Below are positions 59,300 through 64,000 of a DNA stretch of 64,000 nt, piece by piece (position 1 is the stretch's first letter; the number at the start of each line of letters is the position of its first letter). The notes beneath the pieces were generated by a model. It worked only from the letters and a program-made list of their open reading frames with translations. It searched no databases and was not told the origin of the DNA. Source of the stretch: Sinomicrobium kalidii (GTDB lineage Bacteria > Bacteroidota > Bacteroidia > Flavobacteriales > Flavobacteriaceae); the NCBI RefSeq assembly GCF_021183825.1, contig NZ_CP089211.1, positions 992,001 to 1,056,000 on the forward strand, written 5' to 3'. The position numbers and the translations under genes were made by a program.

Positions 59300-62200
59300 T
59301 TAATAAAGACTGGCTTCTTTCTTATTGCTCATGATCTCATCGTATTCTTCCTTGGAACCTACGATGATATTATCATAGTCGCGCATACCAGTTCCCGCAG
59401 GTATCTTGTGCCCTACGATGACATTTTCCTTCAGTCCTTCCAGTGTGTCTACCTTACCGCTCACAGCAGCTTCGTTCAGCACCTTGGTGGTTTCCTGGAA
59501 CGATGCGGCTGAGATGAACGATTTGGTTTGCAGTGACGCCCTGGTAATACCCTGAAGTACCGGTGAAGCTGTAGCCGGAACCACATCCCTGGCCACAACA
59601 AGGTTCTTGTCTGCCCGCTTGAGGATGGAATTTTCGTCCCTCAGCTGGCGCAATGTAACGATCTGGCCCGGTTTGAGGTTGGCGGATTCTCCCGCGTCCT
59701 CAACAACTTTTTTACCGAACAGTCCGTCATTCTCTTCGATAAAGTCATCTTTATGGACAAGTTGTCCTTCCAGGAAGATAGTATCGCCGGGATCGTTGAT
59801 CCGCACTTTTCGCATCATCTGACGTACCACTACCTCAAAGTGTTTGTCGTTGATCTTCACCCCTTGCAGGCGATAAACTTCCTGTACTTCGTTAACCAGG
59901 TACTGCTGTACGGCAGAAGGTCCTTTGATGTTCAGGATATCTTCCGGAGTCACGGAACCGTCAGACAACGGCATTCCCGCTCTCACGAAGTCATTCTCCT
60001 GAACGAGGATCTGATTGGAAAGCTTCACGAGATATTTTTTAATTTCTCCCAGTTTGGATTCCACAATGATCTCGCGATTACCTCTTTTTATCTTACCAAA
60101 CGAAACCACACCGTCTATTTCGGAAACGACGGCAGGATTTGACGGGTTCCTTGCTTCGAAGAGTTCGGTAACCCTGGGCAGACCACCGGTAATATCCCCG
60201 GCCTTGGCCGATTTACGCGGTATTTTAACCAGAACCTTACCTTCCTTGATCTTCTCACCGTCGTCCACCATAATATGTGCACCTACGGGGAGGTTGTACG
60301 AACGCAGGGTCTCTCCCTTGCTGCCTTTGATAAGCAGGGTAGGAATGAGTTTCTTGTTCCTGGATTCGGAAATAACCTTTTCCTGGAAGCCGGTTTGTTC
60401 GTCGATCTCAACCTGATAAGTTACCCCTTGTTCTATATTCTCGTAAGCAATGCTCCCGGAGAATTCGGAGATAATCACACCGTTATAAGGGTCCCACTGA
60501 CAGATTACATCGCCTTTGCTTATCTTTTCGCCTTCCTTGATAAAGATTTGCGATCCGTAAGGAATATTACTGGTACTCAATACTATGCCCGTTTTTTCAT
60601 CAGTGACCTTCACCTCAGACGTACGGGATATTACAACATCTACTACCTTTCCTTCGCTATTTTCACTTTTTACGGTTTTGAGGTCTTCTATCGTGGCAAT
60701 ACCGTTGAACTTGGCCAGCAGCTTGTTTTCTTCGGAGATGTTTCCGGCGATACCACCAACGTGGAACGTTCGAAGTGTCAACTGTGTACCGGGCTCCCCG
60801 ATAGATTGTGCGGCAATCACACCCACTGCTTCTCCCCGTTGTACCATTTTACCGGTAGCGAGGTTCCGGCCGTAGCACTTGGCACAGATACCGTGTTTTG
60901 CTTCACAGGTGAGGGCAGAACGTACTTCGAGCCTTTCCAGTGGAGAAGCGTTGATCTTTTTCACGATCTCCTCGGAGATCTCCTCTCCGGATTCTACCAA
61001 CAGTTCTTCCGTAAGCGGATCATAAACATCGTGCAGTGATACACGTCCGAGTATCCGCTCCCCGAGTGATTCAACGATCTCTTCGTTCTTCTTGAGGGCT
61101 TCCACTTCTACGCCCCTCAGGGTTCCGCAATCGGCAGTATTGATAATGACATCCTGGGAAACATCCACCAGACGACGTGTCAGGTAACCGGCATCGGCCG
61201 TTTTAAGGGCGGTATCCGCAAGACCTTTACGTGCACCGTGGGTGGAGATAAAGTATTCCAGGATGGAAAGTCCTTCCTTAAAGTTGGACAGGATGGGGTT
61301 TTCAATAATTTCACCGCCTCCTGCCGTAGATTTCTTCGGCTTGGCCATCAGTCCCCGCATTCCCGTAAGCTGTCGGATCTGTTCCTTCGATCCCCTCGCC
61401 CCGGAGTCGAGCATCATAAACACGGAGTTGAAGCCCTGTTTGTCTTCCCGGATACGCTTCATGGCCAGTTCGGTAAGCATGGCATTGGTTGATGTCCACA
61501 CGTCGATCACCTGGTTATAACGTTCGTTATTGGTGATCAATCCCATGTTGTAGTTCATCATAATACCGTCCACCTGCTCATTGGCTTCACCTATCATCTG
61601 GTGTTTTTCTTCAGGGATAATAATATCCCCGAGACTGAACGACAATCCTCCACGAAATGCCATCCTGTATCCGGTATTCTTTATCTTGTCCAGAAAGTCT
61701 GAAGTGGTAGGCACATCGGTTACTTTTAATACGTACCCGATAATGTCTCTCAGTGACTTCTTGTTAAGTACGGTGTTGATGTAACCGGCTTTTTCCGGAA
61801 CCACTTCGTTGAACAACACCCTACCTACAGTAGTTTCTATGATCTGCCGTGTCAATTCTCCCTTATCGTCAAAGTCTATGGTTCTGACTTTAATGATAGC
61901 GTTCAAATCGACTTTCTTTTCATTATATGCAATGATCACCTCTTCCGGAGAATAGAAGGTAAGCCCTTCTCCTTTTACAGGTTCTTCCGGGGTGCTCCTT
62001 CTTTCCTTGGTCATATAATACAGTCCGAGTACCATATCCTGTGAAGGCACGGTAATCGGTGAACCGTTTGCTGGGTTGAGGATGTTATGAGAAGCCAGCA
62101 TTAACAGTTGTGCCTCCAGTATGGCCTCCGGACCAAGCGGAAGGTGTACCGCCATCTGGTCACCGTCGAAGTCGGCGTTAAATGCCGTACACGCCAGCGG

Positions 62201-63601
62201 GTGCAGCTGGATGGCCTTACCTTCTATCAGTTTGGGCTGGAAAGCCTGGATACCAAGCCTGTGCAGCGTGGGGGCCCGGTTCAGTAATACCGGGTGTCCC
62301 TTGATCACGTTATCCAGGATGTCCCATACCACGGGTTCTTTCCTGTCAATGATCTTCTTCGCGGATTTTACGGTTTTTACGATGCCCCGTTCTATCAGTT
62401 TACGGATAACGAAGGGTTTGTAAATTTCCGCAGCCATGTCTTTCGGCAGCCCGCACTCGTACATTTTCAGTTCCGGACCTACAACGATCACCGAACGCGC
62501 GGAATAGTCCACACGTTTACCGAGCAGGTTTTGACGGAAACGTCCTTGTTTACCCTTGAGGGAATCGGACAGGGATTTCAGCGGTCTGTTAGACTCGGTC
62601 TTCACTGCGGAAGACTTACGGGTATTATCGAACAACGAGTCTACAGATTCCTGGAGCATCCTCTTTTCGTTCCGGAGGATCACTTCCGGTGCTTTAATTT
62701 CCATGAGTCTTTTCAGGCGGTTGTTCCTTATGATTACCCTTCGGTAAAGGTCGTTCAGGTCGGAAGTGGCAAAACGCCCTCCGTCCAGCGGCACCAGCGG
62801 GCGCAGTTCCGGCGGAATGACCGGGATGACCTTCAGGATCATCCACTCCGGTTTGTTTTCCCTGTTTTGTTGTGCTTCGCGCAGCGCTTCCACCACCTGG
62901 AGCCTTTTCAGGGCTTCGGTCTTCCTTTGTTTGGAGGTTTCATTATTGGCCTTGTGACGCAGGTCGTAAGACAGTGCATCGAGGTCAATCCTGTTCAGGA
63001 GTTCAATGATACATTCCGCTCCCATTTTCGCAATGAACTTCTCGGGATCACTGTCTTCCAGGTACAGGTTTTCCTGGGGAAGGCTGTCCAGTACGTTCAG
63101 GTATTCCTCTTCGGTAAGGAAATCCATTTTCTGTAACGGTTCTCCTTCCTGATTTTTAGCCGCTCCGGGCTGGATAACCACGTAACGCTCGTAATAGATA
63201 ATCATGTCGAGCTTCTTGGAAGGAAGCCCCAGCAGGTACCCTATCTTGTTGGGCAGGGACCTGAAATACCATATATGTGCAATAGGAACAACAAGGTTGA
63301 TGTGCCCTACGCGGTCTCTTCGTACTTTTTTCTCAGTAACTTCTACACCACACCGGTCGCAAACAATGCCTTTATATCTGATCCTCTTGTATTTTCCACA
63401 AGCACATTCGTAGTCCTTAACAGGACCAAAAATCCGTTCACAAAACAGCCCGTCACGTTCCGGTTTATGAGTCCGGTAATTTATGGTTTCCGGCTTTAAA
63501 ACCTCTCCGCGTGACTCCGCCAGGATAGACTCCGGCGACGCCAGGCCTATGGAGATCTTGTTAAATCTCGTTACTGTATTCTTATCTTTTCCTCTTGCCA
63601 T
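59300..63601 (-). CDS. rpoC: RNA polymerase subunit beta'
   Basis: This is the 1433-residue largest RNA polymerase subunit. The N-terminal zinc ribbon is [20 protein letters not shown]; the catalytic magnesium loop is [28 protein letters not shown] (trigger-loop region TLRTFHVGG) and the second zinc cluster ([13 protein letters not shown]) are present. The length is longer than E. coli RpoC by ~25 residues, as usual in Bacteroidetes. The start [21 protein letters not shown] is the common Bacteroidetes N-terminus. It is 90 bases downstream of rpoB. Confidence 0.99.
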   Translation of the reverse strand: MARGKDKNTVTRFNKISIGLASPESILAESRGEVLKPETINYRTHKPERDGLFCERIFGPVKDYECACGKYKRIRYKGIVCDRCGVEVTEKKVRRDRVGHINLVVPIAHIWYFRSLPNKIGYLLGLPSKKLDMIIYYERYVVIQPGAAKNQEGEPLQKMDFLTEEEYLNVLDSLPQENLYLEDSDPEKFIAKMGAECIIELLNRIDLDALSYDLRHKANNETSKQRKTEALKRLQVVEALREAQQNRENKPEWMILKVIPVIPPELRPLVPLDGGRFATSDLNDLYRRVIIRNNRLKRLMEIKAPEVILRNEKRMLQESVDSLFDNTRKSSAVKTESNRPLKSLSDSLKGKQGRFRQNLLGKRVDYSARSVIVVGPELKMYECGLPKDMAAEIYKPFVIRKLIERGIVKTVKSAKKIIDRKEPVVWDILDNVIKGHPVLLNRAPTLHRLGIQAFQPKLIEGKAIQLHPLACTAFNADFDGDQMAVHLPLGPEAILEAQLLMLASHNILNPANGSPITVPSQDMVLGLYYMTKERRSTPEEPVKGEGLTFYSPEEVIIAYNEKKVDLNAIIKVRTIDFDDKGELTRQIIETTVGRVLFNEVVPEKAGYINTVLNKKSLRDIIGYVLKVTDVPTTSDFLDKIKNTGYRMAFRGGLSFSLGDIIIPEEKHQMIGEANEQVDGIMMNYNMGLITNNERYNQVIDVWTSTNAMLTELAMKRIREDKQGFNSVFMMLDSGARGSKEQIRQLTGMRGLMAKPKKSTAGGGEIIENPILSNFKEGLSILEYFISTHGARKGLADTALKTADAGYLTRRLVDVSQDVIINTADCGTLRGVEVEALKKNEEIVESLGERILGRVSLHDVYDPLTEELLVESGEEISEEIVKKINASPLERLEVRSALTCEAKHGICAKCYGRNLATGKMVQRGEAVGVIAAQSIGEPGTQLTLRTFHVGGIAGNISEENKLLAKFNGIATIEDLKTVKSENSEGKVVDVVISRTSEVKVTDEKTGIVLSTSNIPYGSQIFIKEGEKISKGDVICQWDPYNGVIISEFSGSIAYENIEQGVTYQVEIDEQTGFQEKVISESRNKKLIPTLLIKGSKGETLRSYNLPVGAHIMVDDGEKIKEGKVLVKIPRKSAKAGDITGGLPRVTELFEARNPSNPAVVSEIDGVVSFGKIKRGNREIIVESKLGEIKKYLVKLSNQILVQENDFVRAGMPLSDGSVTPEDILNIKGPSAVQQYLVNEVQEVYRLQGVKINDKHFEVVVRQMMRKVRINDPGDTIFLEGQLVHKDDFIEENDGLFGKKVVEDAGESANLKPGQIVTLRQLRDENSILKRADKNLVVARDVVPATASPVLQGITRASLQTKSFISAASFQETTKVLNEAAVSGKVDTLEGLKENVIVGHKIPAGTGMRDYDNIIVGSKEEYDEIMSNKKEASLY

Positions 63602-63691
63602 GATGTATGGTGATAATGAATTAAGTGTAATTTGGTACGATTCCCGGCAAGCTGTTTTGAAAACAGTTTACCGGGAGGTTCGTTATATAAA

Positions 63692-64000
<309 letters not shown>

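Overview
This window is a 64 kb piece of a Bacteroidetes chromosome, most likely from the family Flavobacteriaceae. The support is a gliding-motility ABC ATPase (GldA), a MetH split into two genes, a DnaJ lacking half of its zinc-binding motifs, DUF3857, DUF3467, DUF4920 and DUF1684 proteins, Bacteroidetes-type promoter boxes (TAnnTTTG) and very weak Shine-Dalgarno signals. I do not name a genus. There are no rRNA or tRNA genes, CRISPR arrays, prophages or insertion-sequence transposases; this is mostly core metabolism.

Layout. 1-569: 3' end of a GH2 beta-galactosidase. 719-1135: aroQ. 1337-4232: proline operon proC-proB-proA (minus). 4666-5897: two paralogous outer-membrane barrels. 6149-7051: arginase-family protein. 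7179-22096: a long minus-strand run reading, in transcription order, pheA, aromatic aminotransferase, tyrA, DAHP synthase/chorismate mutase, rsgA, dtd, two DUF3857 proteins, a MazG-like protein, aroA, a fructosamine-kinase-like protein, queA and rlmN. The head of this run carries a leader peptide gene and attenuator. 22268-22515: a palindromic non-coding element. 22710-26284: gldA, a membrane protein, a DUF2807 lipoprotein and a PagL-like protein. 26435-31505: SAM-I riboswitch and the metH(N)-metH(C)-metF operon. 31692-36492: sulfite/nitrite reductase with a HEPN domain, cobA, precorrin-2 dehydrogenase and ferredoxin-NADP reductase. 36785-41189: PrsW-like protease and a three-subunit biotin-dependent acyl-CoA carboxylase. 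41301-46305: phenylalanine hydroxylase, mnmD, DUF4920, ilvE and a pyrophosphohydrolase. 46422-48108: small membrane proteins and an SRPBCC/GyrI protein. 48488-51368: PII, AmtB and a porin. 51459-55411: DUF1684, an MFS transporter, grpE and dnaJ. 55695-59204: rarA, a rhomboid protease, a hypothetical protein and DUF3467. 59300-64000: rpoC and the 3' end of rpoB.

How the genes work together. The shikimate pathway is represented by aroQ, the DAHP synthase fusion and aroA, and both terminal branches (pheA, tyrA, aminotransferase) lie in one operon. That operon is preceded by a textbook-shaped attenuator whose 25-residue leader peptide is packed with Phe and Tyr codons. Methionine synthesis sits under a SAM-I riboswitch. 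The sulfite reductase operon carries its own siroheme synthesis genes and a likely electron-donating reductase. PII and AmtB form an ammonium uptake unit.

The most notable non-coding content is the Phe/Tyr attenuator, six like-oriented palindromes placed just after minus-strand stop codons, two related elements whose hairpin arms differ by compensatory changes, and inverted heptamer arrays inside operons.
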